From: Beroe forskalii
Lineage: Eukaryota; Ctenophora; Nuda; Beroida; Beroidae
Length of the DNA: 64,000 nt
NCBI GenBank assembly: GCA_011033025.1
Contig: WFMF01000422.1
Span: forward strand, 1 to 64,000
Direction of reading: 5' to 3'
The translations under genes were made by a program, and so were the position numbers. Under the pieces are notes generated by a model, which searched no databases, was not told the DNA's origin, and saw nothing but the letters and a program-made list of their open reading frames with translations. Positions 21,682 to 31,767 of the stretch are shown piece by piece (within the stretch, counting starts at the first letter, position 1; each line of letters starts with the position of its first letter).

Positions 21682-22017
21682 TTGATAATAACGTCATGTG
21701 GGGATGTGACTTGTTCTGAGCGCTTCAGCTGGAACAATAATCTCACTTTAGCCTATCTCACCTTCCAGCTCGTCTTAGGTTTTATGTTATTAATATCGTA
21801 TTCTGCACTTGTTCTTACTTCTGTCGTTGGAAACATTCTGAGGAATAATGAAGAAAAGTTCCCGAAAGGTACCCAGAAAACAAAGTTTGTGTGTGATGTC
21901 CTTGAATTTGTATTTCTCATTAATCTCCCACAGTTCATCCCTAGTGCAGCTATTGTCTGTAAACCGATACAGGGTTATCAGACATCCCCGTATATGCTGA
22001 GTAACATAATAACCTAG
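21682..22017 (+). CDS. Possible 7TM receptor fragment
   Basis: A 111-residue frame with two hydrophobic segments: LAYLTFQLVLGFMLLISYSA and CDVLEFVFLINLPQFIPSAA. Between them is a basic loop (NNEEKFPKGTQKTKF) and before them a Cys-containing, N-glycosylation-like stretch. The order resembles TM5, loop 3 and TM6 of a rhodopsin-like receptor, but TM1-4 and TM7 are not in sight. A 'taataaaat' lies about 15 bases after the stop. It sits just past duplicated block 2. It could be a pseudogene fragment or chance. Confidence 0.3.
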   Translation: MIITSCGDVTCSERFSWNNNLTLAYLTFQLVLGFMLLISYSALVLTSVVGNILRNNEEKFPKGTQKTKFVCDVLEFVFLINLPQFIPSAAIVCKPIQGYQTSPYMLSNIIT

Positions 22018-22960
22018 AGGTGGTTGGGATTGTAATAAAATAAGCGTCTTTGTGTGTGCTCTGTTTTCTTTTCTGTGTGCCCCGCCGAACAAACGTGCTC
22101 CTTCATCAACATTTCCTTATTATAAAAAAATAAAAACTTATCAAGGAAACTTTGAATAATCGGAGTACCTACAACAAGCGTCAACTGTCAAGCTCCTCAG
22201 TGCTCAAGGAACAAGTCAATATTCCATACCCGACTGTACAGAGTATTGTATTTCAAATTCCAGAGTACCTCCTAATTAAGTAATTACTCGCTACAGTATG
22301 GTATCACGATGTAGGAAGTGGATCTTACCAGCTACTGTTTCACTCTTCACTGTTGCTGCAAGTGCTTCTTTCCTCTGCTTCAATTTCCTCAAACTCCTTC
22401 AATGTTCCAGTATTTACTTAAAAATTGCAGAGTTCAATGTTGAGTAATTTTTCATGGGTTTGAAACTAAGGCTGAGGTTTAGTTGAACTCGTTGGCGTTC
22501 TAGAATCCAGGCTTGATAGTAATTACAAATTTTCCTCGCCAAAATTTTTGGATTTATATATTTGTCCATTTTATAAAACTACTCTGGTCCTGACTGGTCC
22601 CGAATTCCGTTCATTTCCCCTAATTAAACTAGTCCGTTTCGATGTATATCAAGTGGCATGTGACCTCTGCCATCCACAGTCCACACTTCAGCTGGTATTT
22701 GGATATTTCCTAGTCTGAAGAATTGATCTCTCCATCTTGTGGGTACAGTAGAATTTGAGCCAGGTTTTTCAACTGTTACATTATATCACGATCACTCGAA
22801 CTGTATTGTATACAAAACACATTATTCCTTACATGGGTGACCTGCTCGCTTCTCCTTTGTGTGTTTTGCACTCCTCACTGAGTTTTATTTTAGTATTTTA
22901 GTTGTACCAAAGGGTTTTTTGTCGTACTCAAGTGTTGCATTGTGCCATCGGACTGGTAGG

Positions 22961-24533
22961 AGGACTTTATATAGCAAACAGACTTTATAGCTAATAAACT
23001 GGTCAAAATATCTGAATTCCGGTTTAGCTATAGGTAGTCCTCGATTCGGACTATTTAGCTAAATCTGTATCATAGCTGTTCCTCCCTCCCTATTTAATTA
23101 ATTGGCCTCCAAGGAGCTTGATGGAAGTGGGGCCGTGCTCGACTTGCCTAGCTCGCCTGCTCATTCTGGACCCGGGAGAGGGAAGAGATGTCGTAGTTCA
23201 GTTTGTCACCGGCTTCGAAATATTGAGGAAACCAAAAGTTTCAGTAACAATATCCTTGGCAGGGAGGTCCGTGGAGGATGCCTTCCAGTTTTCCTTGATG
23301 CCGACCTTCACTTCAAGTGTTTAAATGATGGTGATATGAAATGCATTACATGGTCAATCAATCGTCGGAAAGTCCCAAATCAATCACACGTCAATTTGTA
23401 ACCTTACACCCTCTCAAACCCCCCCTCCTATGTTCGCTCGCGCTTGTTACAAATTTGAAAACCCCCTCCCCCTAAATGGCGAACGTAATTTATCGATCGC
23501 CCCTTGGAGGACGTTGATCTCTGCTTCCTGGCTGGGTGTGCTCAGGAAGGGAAATGGAGAGGGCTCCGTCTGTGAAGGTGATCTTAACCTCGCAGGTCTT
23601 CTGTTTCATATTCTGTAGTAGGTGTTGTTGTTGCTGGAACCGTCATTCCCCCTGGCTACGGCCCTGAGCTTCAGAATATACATGAAAGCACAAATAACGG
23701 TTCCAGCAACAACTACTACCTCAGATGAAACACTGAAACAGAAGACATGCGAGGTTAAGATCACCTTCACAGACGGAGCCCTCTCCACTTCCCTTCCTGA
23801 GCACACCCAGCCAGGAAGCAGAGAGCAACGTCCTCCAAGAGAACGAAATCATGAGGAAGGCATCCTCAACGGACCTCCCCGCCAAGGACATCGTTACTGT
23901 TTGTTACTGTTGGTTCCCTCCAGATTTCGAAGCCGGTGCCAAATTGAACTGCCACATCCTTTCCCTCTCCTTGAGCCCACGGTGGTTTTAAGGCGTTCTT
24001 TACTTTAAAGCCCATGATATGAGAAAGAACGCGACGGCACTTTTTCGAAGCATTGGCTACGTTATATGTTTCGAAGTTGTCAGACGGACGCACGCGCCCG
24101 CCGAATTGAAGGGGTCAGACAACGTCTGACAATTTCGAAGGTACTCTGCAGCAGTTTTAACTGTCGCGTTCTTTCTTATATCATGGGCTTTACAGTAAAG
24201 TACCATCGCAACCGATTCCTTTTTCGTTTTTGGAAAAGAATCAGATGATATATCGTATCACTACGACACTAGAATATACAGTGGTCATCTTGTTAACTTG
24301 TGATTCGCTACACTGACACGCGATGAATGTGCCCTGATTAGGAGGAATCGTACGGTTTGATCCGCTATTGCAAAGCGTAGCGTATTACCCAGAAACGCAT
24401 TACCTATACCGAGGAACAGTAAGGTCAGATTTAGCTAAATCGTCTGCAGTTTGGACTTTCCAGCTAACGGACTAAACAGCTACACCTAGGACTTTATAGC
24501 TAAACTTACAGAAAGATTTGGTTATAAAGTCCT
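22961..24533. mobile_element. Inverted-repeat element with foldback interior
   Basis: The ends read 'aggactttatatagc' and 'ttataaagtcct', with further 'ttagctaaatc' motifs inside both ends. Inside are two hairpins: arms 23165-23640 against 23690-23970, and arms 23998-24040 against 24160-24205. The first pair looks coding-derived: GEGRDVVVQFVTGFEI appears forward in one arm and inverted in the other, and KTCEVKITFTDGALS likewise. No intact gene is present. Confidence 0.55.
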
Positions 24534-24916
24534 ACGATTGTGGTGTAGGTTGCGTATGAGTTCAGATAAGAGTTAAGCCTTCTCATGTGCTTCTACCCTT
24601 TGAGTAAATGTGGCTAAGTATTTGAAGTTTGAACGGACTTATGGAGGCTCTTCTCGATAGATCTCAGGTAAGAGCCCCCTTAATAAAGCTGCATGTTAGA
24701 TTCTCTGCCAGAATATTTTACTGCAAACGCCTGCACGTACGTTCCCATATTAATCTGTATTGAGGCACTTCGGGATTTGAACCAATCAATCAGTAATTTC
24801 ACCATTTCACTTCCAGTTTCCCCCTCCCATTTACTCTCATTTGAGAGTTAGTACACCTCTCATTTCATTGCACCCGTTCTCATCCTCTAATCTTTGAGAA
24901 GTTGTAATCTTTTCAG

Positions 24917-25045
24917 CAACTGGACAGCGCTGTGGTGGGTCTCTACGATAACCTGACCTCGGCCCAGGGGAGGCGGGGGGATGCCTTCAGCAACACCAAA
25001 AAGGAAGGGCTGGAGCTCCTCAAGGAGGCTGAGAAGTGCTATCAG
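24917..25045 (+). CDS. CARMIL: CARMIL exon m (helical region)
   Basis: The acceptor is 'aatcttttcag' and the donor TATCAG|gtaaca, with 43 whole codons. It encodes QLDSAVVGLYDNLTSAQGRR and GLELLKEAEKCYQ, matching vertebrate [20 protein letters not shown] and SAERLMRDAKN. Phase 0 on both sides. Confidence 0.85.
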
Positions 25046-25360
25046 GTAACAGTGCAATTAGTGCAAACCTTTTTTATTTTTATTTTTTATTTTTTTTATT
25101 TTTTTTTAAATTTTTTTTATATATATATCCTCTCCCTACGGCCTCGGTTACAAGGAAATATTATGACTTCGCGCTCCGTACGTGATATCACGGTTTGCAC
25201 TTTTTACTCGTAATTAAACCCTCCAATTGCTATCAAAGTCCCTCATTTCAGTTGAAAGCAAATCACTCTAAAATGTACCTCAGCTGCATTTCAATATTTC
25301 CTCCACTAGCACTTGTTGACTTTTTAAAGGTTATTAAATCATTCTTTCTCCGCTCAGATT
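25046..25360. other. Intron start, poly-T tract
   Basis: A long T-rich tract (25070-25120) follows the donor of exon m; I see nothing else. Confidence 0.4.
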
Positions 25361-25364
25361 ATGT

Positions 25365-25757
25365 CTTATCGGACATAATCTGGGCGGACATAATTGTGGG
25401 CGAAATTTATTTGGGAGGACCAGGAAACGGCCAAAATCGGCCCTTCCTTCAAACTCGGCCTCTGCAGAATTTTGCTCCATTTTGCCGAGTTCGATACTTA
25501 GCTATAATAACCATATTTTGTTATTTCAAAACATAGGCTGAATTTCTATAGTCTAACTATACTCTAACTAACTGAAATTTTTGCTGGATTAGAATTAAAC
25601 ATAAGAAATCGATCAAATTTTCCTTATTCAATTGACAAAAGATTCGCTTAAAATAGTTTAACAGAAAATCGTTTAATGGGGTGGACATAATGATGGACGC
25701 AAAGACCTCTGCGCCCAAGTTATGCCCGCAAAAATAACGTCCGCTTTGGTAGGTCAA
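25365..25757. mobile_element. Short inverted-repeat (MITE-like) element
   Basis: 'cggacataatctgggcggac' near the left end pairs imperfectly with the right end (gtggacataatgatggacgc ... aacgtccgc). The 'ggacataat' ends relate it to the element at 27209. Confidence 0.4.
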
Positions 25758-25886
25758 GAATCACGCAGTACAATAACGGAAAAGGAAATTATATTACAAC
25801 TGAATACTGATAGTGGGGGGAAGGGGCAAATTGCATGAGACCTGCAAGGTTTTATCTACTTTAGCGCAAGGCTCTACTGATGGTTA

Positions 25887-26043
25887 CTATTCCACCTTCT
25901 CAACTACGTACACGGATTCTAATTCTTCCCCAACAAAAACAGGGAAGTTCTCGATGTTATTCATATGAAACGTAACAGGGCTCTTAAAACTGTTTTTGTT
26001 CTTCCTTGCTTCTTTGCTTACGAAGCGATTTGCATCCTCCTGC
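25887..26043 (-). pseudogene. GGH: GGH2 last exon (C-terminus)
   Basis: Read on the minus strand after 'cactttaag', it encodes 51 residues, QEDANRFVSKEARKNKNSFK onward, to a TAG/TGA-type stop. This aligns with the end of gamma-glutamyl hydrolases (vertebrate FFVNEARKNNHHFKSESEEE). It joins in phase to the preceding piece at 26212, giving NAVARMAR then QEDANRF. The domain itself looks intact; 'pseudogene' reflects the missing catalytic exons. Confidence 0.6.
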
Positions 26044-26211
26044 CTTAAAGTGGACTGCTTGGCCCTGTAATAAGGGATTTCCTTGCGTTTGACAATATGA
26101 TTGCAGTACCCGCTGTGTGATAGGGCCCTGTTGGTGTAATTGTTTGCTTGTCCCGCTTGACAGGGCGGATCTGCTGTTATTTCGAGGACTGGTGTTGAGG
26201 ACCCCATCCAC

Positions 26212-26265
26212 CTCGCCATTCTAGCCACCGCGTTTATCCGCTGTTCCCTCTGCTCTCTTCGCACG
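26212..26265 (-). pseudogene. GGH: GGH2 penultimate exon fragment
   Basis: It encodes RREQREQRINAVARMAR before GCGAG|gtggat, matching the NAVKTAFYLA stretch of vertebrate GGH after the catalytic His segment. The 5' limit of the exon is unclear; candidate AGs lie at 26258-26240. The residues that should precede it, including the catalytic FHPEK, are absent. A 58-bp repeat array abuts instead. Confidence 0.5.
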
Positions 26266-26274
26266 CCGTGAAAG

Positions 26275-26540
26275 TGATGATTGTATAACCCAAAAGTAAC
26301 TACAAACTTAAAAGATATCACATCCTGACAGTAATGATTGTATGACCCCAAAGTAACTACAAACTTAAAAGATATCACATCCTGACAGTAATGATTGTAT
26401 GACCCCAAAGTAACTACAAACTTAAAAGATATCACATCCTGACAGTAATGATTGTATGACCCCAAAGTAACTACAAACTTAAAAGATATCACATCCTGAC
26501 AGTAATGATTGTATAACCCCAAAGTAACTAAAAACTCTAA
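26275..26540. repeat. 58-bp tandem repeat next to GGH2 exon
   Basis: Four full copies and one partial of a 58-bp unit containing 'taatgattgtatgacccc'. On the minus strand the last copy runs into the GGH2 penultimate exon: units read 'caatcattactgtcag', the exon-proximal copy 'caatcatcactttcac'. The array may have grown from the acceptor region, as elsewhere in the window. The frame through it (SYNHYCQDVISFKFVVTL repeats) is an artefact. Confidence 0.8.
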
Positions 26541-26868
26541 ACTGCTAAAGATATCACAGAGACAATGTTTCTGTCTGCATCAATGTCTATGGAATATGTC
26601 GGTCAGATACGTGAACAGAACATTAATGGCCAATGGTGGAGCCTAGAAATTTTAGCAAATGACCACATTACATAATCGCTGACCTTGCGCCGACGACCAC
26701 CGATGGAAAAATGTCGATTATCGATCGGTGCCGATCGGTGGCATCGCCGATTAGCGCCGTGTCGGTGATTTTGCAATGTGGTGATTTTCCGAAATGTTTT
26801 GAGCAATTCGTGCTCCCAGAAAACTTGGACCGTCGTAAGCGGCATGGAGCAAGAGAACGGATACTCAC

Positions 26869-27059
26869 GTGATTTGAAGTCTCTGGGATAACAATTCCAT
26901 TGACTGATTTGACCATGGTCCCCAGTCTATCTTTAGGTAGACTGTAAGAGATAGGGATGACCTGGGCTCCAGTAGCTTGCATCATACGAACGATTGATAC
27001 CGGTACAGTTTCTGCAACCTTGCCCTCCTGGAGCTCACGTTGCGGTTCCGTTAGTATAC
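26869..27059 (-). pseudogene. GGH: GGH2 exon 2
   Basis: Minus-strand acceptor 'attgttttag', donor AATCAC|gtgagt. It encodes GILTEPQRELQEGKVAETVP and VRMMQATGAQVIPISYSLPK and VNGIVIPE, the N-terminal half of the GGH fold (vertebrate PIIGILMQ ... YVKYLESAGARVVPV). The first Gly codon is split with exon 1. GGH1 has an intron after EAAG that is missing here. No downstream exon with the GTCLGF nucleophile is found before 25.0 kb. Confidence 0.72.
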
Positions 27060-27208
27060 CTAAAACAATCAAATTAACATGCGTTTTATTATGTCAATTC
27101 AAAGCCTCTCTGACCGATTCTATCCTAAAATTGCTATGATCTGCGGCCGTCTCAATCCCTTCCCTGTTAACAAAGCAGCGGTTAGGGAGGTTAACTGAGA
27201 TTACCTTA

Positions 27209-27654
27209 TCGGACATAATTATCACGGACATTACATTCACGCTGAGCACCTCAGCGTGAATATTAATGTCCGTGAAAATTTTGTCCGTGATACTAATGTC
27301 CGTGATTTTCAGGTCCGTGAAAATTAAGTCCGGTATTTCCACCTCGAATTTCTACGGTAGAGACGCAAAATTTCTGACTTCATCTCTTTAAATGCACGAA
27401 GAATAAAATTTTCACGGAAATTATACTTATTTTTCATGCCTAGTACCTGCAATATGGAAATTTATCATATTAATTTACAAAAAATATTGAAAAAATCTTC
27501 AATTCAAGTATACAAATCGTGGAAGAAAATGGAAAAAATCGAGCCGATAATTTCGACGTTTTCTTGAAATTTGAAGTGGCTGGATCGAGCGTGAATATTA
27601 ATGTCCGTGAAATTTTAGGTCCGTGAAACTAAAGTCCGTGATAATTATGTCCGA
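27209..27654. mobile_element. MITE-like inverted-repeat element
   Basis: The ends 'tcggacataattatcacgga' and its complement at 27634-27654 form a perfect or near-perfect inverted repeat of about 21 bp. 'gtccgtga' motifs recur inside. There is a local palindrome 'cacgctgagcacctcagcgtg' in the middle left. It lies in the GGH2 intron. Confidence 0.75.
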
Positions 27655-27780
27655 CATTACACAACATCAAATATGATAGTAGGCATTATGCATACTCAAT
27701 TAAGAGACCCATTATTATGTCATTATCATCGGGGTGTTGTCAGAGACTCCAATTGCCATATCATAAACGCCAGTGTTGAG

Positions 27781-28020
27781 GTTTTGTGTCGCACTAACCT
27801 ATCACTGGCATGGAATAAAGGTTTTGTGTCGCACTAACCTATCACTGGCATGGAATAAAGGTTTTGTGTCGCACTAACCTATCACTGGCATGGAATAAAG
27901 GTTTTGTGTCGCACTAACCTATCACTGGCATGGAATAAAGGTTTTGTGTCGCACTAACCTATCACTGGCATGAAATAAAGGTTTTGTGTCGCACTAACCT
28001 ATCACTGGCGTGGAATAAAG
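27781..28020. repeat. 40-bp repeat duplicating the GGH2 exon 1 donor
   Basis: Six copies at an exact 40-bp period (starts 27781, 27821, 27861, 27901, 27941, 27981). On the minus strand each unit reads CTTTATTCC..CCAGTGATAG|gttagtgc: the last codons of GGH2 exon 1 plus its 5' splice site. Only the copy touching exon 1 can serve, because reading on gives GGT TAG. Confidence 0.93.
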
Positions 28021-28236
28021 GTAGTCCCACCCCGGGGCATCCCCCACGCACCCCTCCCGCTGCGTTACGAAGTGCTCTCTGAACTTGCTCAGCTCCTTCC
28101 CACGGAGCTGGCAGATGGCCAACACCACGTTCAAGGCTAACACTGCGGCAAATATCGAGAACAGCTCGGTCAGGCGGCTCTCCTGGATCCCTGCCTTCTT
28201 CATGGCTTTCCTAAGAACGGGGGGTTTGAATTCCAC
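27999..28236 (-). pseudogene. GGH: GGH2 exon 1 (signal anchor, start)
   Basis: It starts MEFKPPVLRKAMKKAGIQES. A hydrophobic segment at about residues 22-42 (LFSIFAAVLALNVVLAI) could be a signal anchor or long signal peptide. It ends YLYSTPVIG, with the final Gly split over ATAG|gttagt and completed by exon 2 to give PVIGILTEP, the conserved first strand of the GGH domain. Vertebrate GGH is lysosomal or secreted and removes gamma-linked polyglutamate from folates. As assembled, the gene lacks its catalytic core. Confidence 0.7.
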
Positions 28237-28269
28237 TATTAATAGACCTGATGTGCTGATGAGATGTGC

Positions 28270-28430
28270 TGGTTCAGATAAAGTGAATCAAAATTCAAGT
28301 GAATGAAGCATAGGTCAAGTAATTGAGCAAAATTCAAGTGAATGAAGAAAAATCCAAGTAATTGAGCAAAATTTAAGTGATTGGTGTGAAATTTAAGTGA
28401 GGTGGAGCAAAGTTCAAGTGAATGAACCGT
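28270..28430. repeat. Degenerate 22-bp repeat
   Basis: Irregular units of 'caaaattcaagtgaatgaag' lie upstream of the GGH2 start, between the two GGH genes. Confidence 0.6.
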
Positions 28431-28563
28431 CAGCTTAAATTTTGAAACTCAATAATAAACGGAATAATCCGACAGCATTTCAACTTTTTAACCGCAGTCT
28501 CTGTAAACTCAGTATTTGGCGCAACTGGATGGGGAATACTCGTCAATAATTAAAGAATTCACA

Positions 28564-29118
28564 TCAGTATTTGATCATTTCCCTATCTGCGAGTGTGCTT
28601 ATCACCTCATATTTCTCTCTGATTTGTTCAGTATCTACATTCGGTCTCCCGTAAGACGTGTCATCAGTAAAGTAGTACCCAGTCAGGGTTGTGTGATCTA
28701 GCAGCATGGTGTTTATCAGAGGGTAATTTTCAATCTGCCGTGCGTGCAAATCAGCTGGATTCGCAAACTTGTGCGAGCTTTTCTCTGCCTCTGATCTGAA
28801 GAAGTTAGAGAGGTGTTGAGCCAGCAGGATGCCGGAGAAGGGCCGTTCCACTGAAGTTTTGGGGTTCCACTCGAAAACAACCTTTTCAGGGTGGAACTGG
28901 GTCGCATAGAAGGGGTACTTCCTGTGCTCTACGAAGGAGGCGTATTGCAAGTTGTCTAGATCGTGGTTAGAAGCTACTACTCTCATGTCAGATATGGGGC
29001 CCTTGAACAGATCCAGAGTTATACACTTCGTGTGAAAGTAGTAGGCTGCAGGTTCCCTTTGAAGAGCCTCCAATACCGCTATATCCAAACCCCTCAGAGC
29101 TCGGCTATCACCCGCTTC
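28564..29118 (-). CDS. GGH: GGH1 last exon (catalytic His domain)
   Basis: The minus-strand acceptor is 'aaacttatcag'. It encodes EAGDSRALRGLDIAVLEALQ to MIKY and a stop. YPFYATQFHPEKVVFEWNPK carries the catalytic His of the class-I glutamine-amidotransferase-like fold (vertebrate YPVYGVQWHPEKAPYEWKN). LAQHLSNFFRSEAEKSSHKF follows as in the family. The tail after it is about 20 residues longer than in vertebrates. Confidence 0.9.
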   Translation of the reverse strand, partial: EAGDSRALRGLDIAVLEALQREPAAYYFHTKCITLDLFKGPISDMRVVASNHDLDNLQYASFVEHRKYPFYATQFHPEKVVFEWNPKTSVERPFSGILLAQHLSNFFRSEAEKSSHKFANPADLHARQIENYPLINTMLLDHTTLTGYYFTDDTSYGRPNVDTEQIREKYEVISTLADREMIKY

Positions 29119-29310
29119 CTGATAAGTTTCTTAGTCATCAATTAAAACTAAAAGCTGTACAGTCATCTCCTGAAGACTATTGGAACAGGAAATTGTTGCT
29201 GAAGCACTACTGTTATAACTACACTTTATAATGATCATAATTCGGTGAAACGTTGACGAATTATTGAACTGATAGATCTTTAACATTGTATATTTGAAGT
29301 ATTGTAGTAC

Positions 29311-29514
29311 CTGAGTGAGGTTGACTGGTCTGGCCAGGTCGTGAGCCCGACATATGCGCCTCAGGTCTGTGGTGGCATTGGCAGCAAGGTTGTTGAGGAG
29401 CTGAAAGCCCAGGCATGTCCCCCACATGGGGAAATAGTCCCCCCTCTCGTTCTCTTCCACTGCCCACTGGTACAGCAACTTAGCTGTTTGGTAGAAGTCG
29501 CTGTCTGGAAACCT
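29311..29514 (-). CDS. GGH: GGH1 exon 3 (catalytic Cys)
   Basis: Minus-strand acceptor 'gaacttcag', donor ACTCAG|gtacta, 68 whole codons. It contains GDYFPMWGTCLGFQLLNNLA; the Cys of GTCLGF is the nucleophile (vertebrate GDYFPVWGTCLGFEELSLL). Phase 0 at both ends. Confidence 0.93.
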
Positions 29515-30089
29515 CTGAAGTTCAATGTCAGAAGAAACAAGACGTACATTGGTCACTTATAAGCCGTGTCTTGTGTTCTGTGTTTCATGGTTAGATGACT
29601 CTGGACGCATTAATAATGAAGTTATAAATTTGAGGTTATAAACTTTGACCTTGGTGTCTCGACCTCTTGAGGCACGGCGTGACGGCGTATTACGACGCGC
29701 CTGGGTACTTAATTAGCGGCGCGTGGCAGCGTGCAAATACACTCTATGCAAAACATAGAATTTTCAGGTTTGTGTTGAGATTTGAGAAACCCAATATATT
29801 GTATACAGCAACATTTGGTATTATTCAATAATCATGATATAAATGAGTTATTAATATTATCAATTAAGCGATATTTGTTTGGCCATTTATTGAATGTACT
29901 ATCCTTTATTTGTCAATGAAACTGCAAATGGTCAACTCAACCGATTTTATTTGGCTTGAAACAAGAAGTGAAAAGCCAATATTGTCCATGGTTATAACCT
30001 CATTTTTGAGAATTGGACAAAAATCGTTGGACAAAACGGCAAAAAGTACCCACGCGCATCGTGATGCGCTCAAAAGGTCGAGAGACCAC

Positions 30090-31090
30090 GGTGACGCTGA
30101 TTCAGTGACACTGATTTAGTGACACTGATTTAGTGACTTTTTTCGCAAAATTAAACTTTAATTTTTTCTGATTTAGTGACACTGATTGATGAATAAAAAT
30201 TTTGATTTAGTGACACTGATTTAGTGATACTGATTTAGTGACACTGATTTAGTGACACTGATTTAGTGACACTGATTTAGTGATACTGATTTAGTGACAC
30301 TGATTTAGTGACACTGATTTAGTGACACTGATTAAGTGACACTGATTTAGTGACACTGATTTAGTGACACTGATTTAGTGACACTGATTTAGTGACACTG
30401 ATTCAGTGACACTGATTTAGTGACACTGATTTAGTGATACTGGTTTATTGACACTGATTTAGTGACGCTGATTTAGTGATACTGGTTTATTGACACTGAT
30501 TTAGTGACACTGATTTAGTGATACTGGTTTAGTGGCACTGATTTAGTGACACTGATATAGTGACACTGACTTAGTGACGCTGATTTAGTGACACTGATTT
30601 AGTGACACTGATTTAGTGACACTGATTTAGTGACACTGATTTAGTGATACTGGTTAAGTGATACTGGTTTTGTGATACTGATTTAGTGACACTGATTTAG
30701 TGACATTGATTTAGTGACACTGATTTAGTGATACTGGTTAAGTGACACTGATTTAGTGACACTGATTTAGTGATACTGGTTTAGTGACACTGATTTAGTG
30801 ATACTGATTTAGAGACACTGATTTAGTGACACTGATTTAGTGTCACTGATTTAGTGACACTGATTCAGTGACACTGATTCAGTGACACTGATTTAGTGAC
30901 ACTGATTTAGTGACACAGATTTAGTGACACTGATTTAGTGACACTGATTTAGTGACACTGATTTAGTGTCACTGATTTAGTGACACTGATTGACTGATTT
31001 AGTGACACAGATTTAGTGACACTGACTTAGTGACACTGATTTAGTGACACTGGTTTAGTGACACAAATTCAGTGATGCTGATTTAGTGGT
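30090..31090. repeat. 14-bp minisatellite in GGH1 intron 2
   Basis: About 70 units of 'gacactgatttagt', with variants (gatactggtttagt and others). On the minus strand the array begins within about ten bases of the exon 2 donor. Everything from 29515 to 30089 is otherwise AT-rich intron. Confidence 0.95.
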
Positions 31091-31096
31091 TTTTAC

Positions 31097-31194
31097 CTGG
31101 GCTCCACCAGTGAAATAGATTCCGTTAATTGAGGCAAATATCGCCTTCAGTTCCTCTAGCGGTAGATTAGTTGGAATTGGGATTACTGTAACAC
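31097..31194 (-). CDS. GGH: GGH1 exon 2
   Basis: Minus-strand acceptor 'acatttcag', donor GCCCAG|gtaaaa. It encodes VTVIPIPTNLPLEELKAIFA and SINGIYFTGGAQ, matching vertebrate ARVVPV...SINGILFPGGSV. It enters after one base of a Gly codon and ends in phase 0. Confidence 0.9.
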
Positions 31195-31406
31195 CTGAAA
31201 TGTTAGAGCTGTTATTAGCTTACTATAGGTTGGTCGGTGTGAAATGAAGTATTGGCGTAAGGAGATCTAGATGTCAGGTTTTCTTTGTCGAATCGGTAGG
31301 CTATTGTTCTGTCAATTCAAATGATAAGAGCCTGACATTTTGAGAGCAGGTCAGCTTGAGGTCGACATAAAACTGCTTTGTAGATGTTTCCCAGCAAAGC
31401 ATGTAC

Positions 31407-31767
31407 CTGCAGCTTCCAAGAACCGGACGTAGGAAGCCGGGGTGTAGTTGTTGCCGTACTTCGCGAATTTGGCACTGATCGTCAGTTTGTCGTTGAGCTC
31501 CGTCCCACCAAACACGCTCGACTCCCTCCGCTTGACTCTCTGCCCCATCACGCCAATGACCGGTCCCTCATAGGCCCGCTTGCTCTGTCCTGTGGGCACT
31601 TTGAGGGGCGTCACGTGGGGTTGTCGCTGGTTGTACAGCTCAGTGAGGGTCACCTCTATCCAGCGGGAAGTAGCTAGTGCTGCAAGCACTGTCAAGCAAA
31701 TTAGGAAAGTGTTCCACTGCCCGTGTAAAGTTGAGTGAGAGCCGCGGGATTCTTGTGCCATCTGCAA
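31407..31767 (-). CDS. GGH: GGH1 exon 1 (start, signal sequence)
   Basis: Start MQMAQESRGSH; the second Met at 31761 is an equal candidate. A hydrophobic core FLICLTVLAALA near residues 22-33 suggests a signal peptide or anchor, as expected for a lysosomal or secreted hydrolase. PVIGVMGQ begins the enzyme domain, and YTPASYVRFLEAAG ends the exon at GCAG|gtacat. Exons 1-4 together give about 405 residues, longer than the roughly 320 of vertebrate GGH, with the excess at both termini. The gene lies antisense inside a CARMIL intron. Confidence 0.88.

Noticed and set aside
27781-28020. A CRISPR-like array (six exact 40-bp repeats)
   Set aside because: The repeats are directly contiguous with no spacers, the genome is eukaryotic, and the unit is explained by the GGH2 splice donor.
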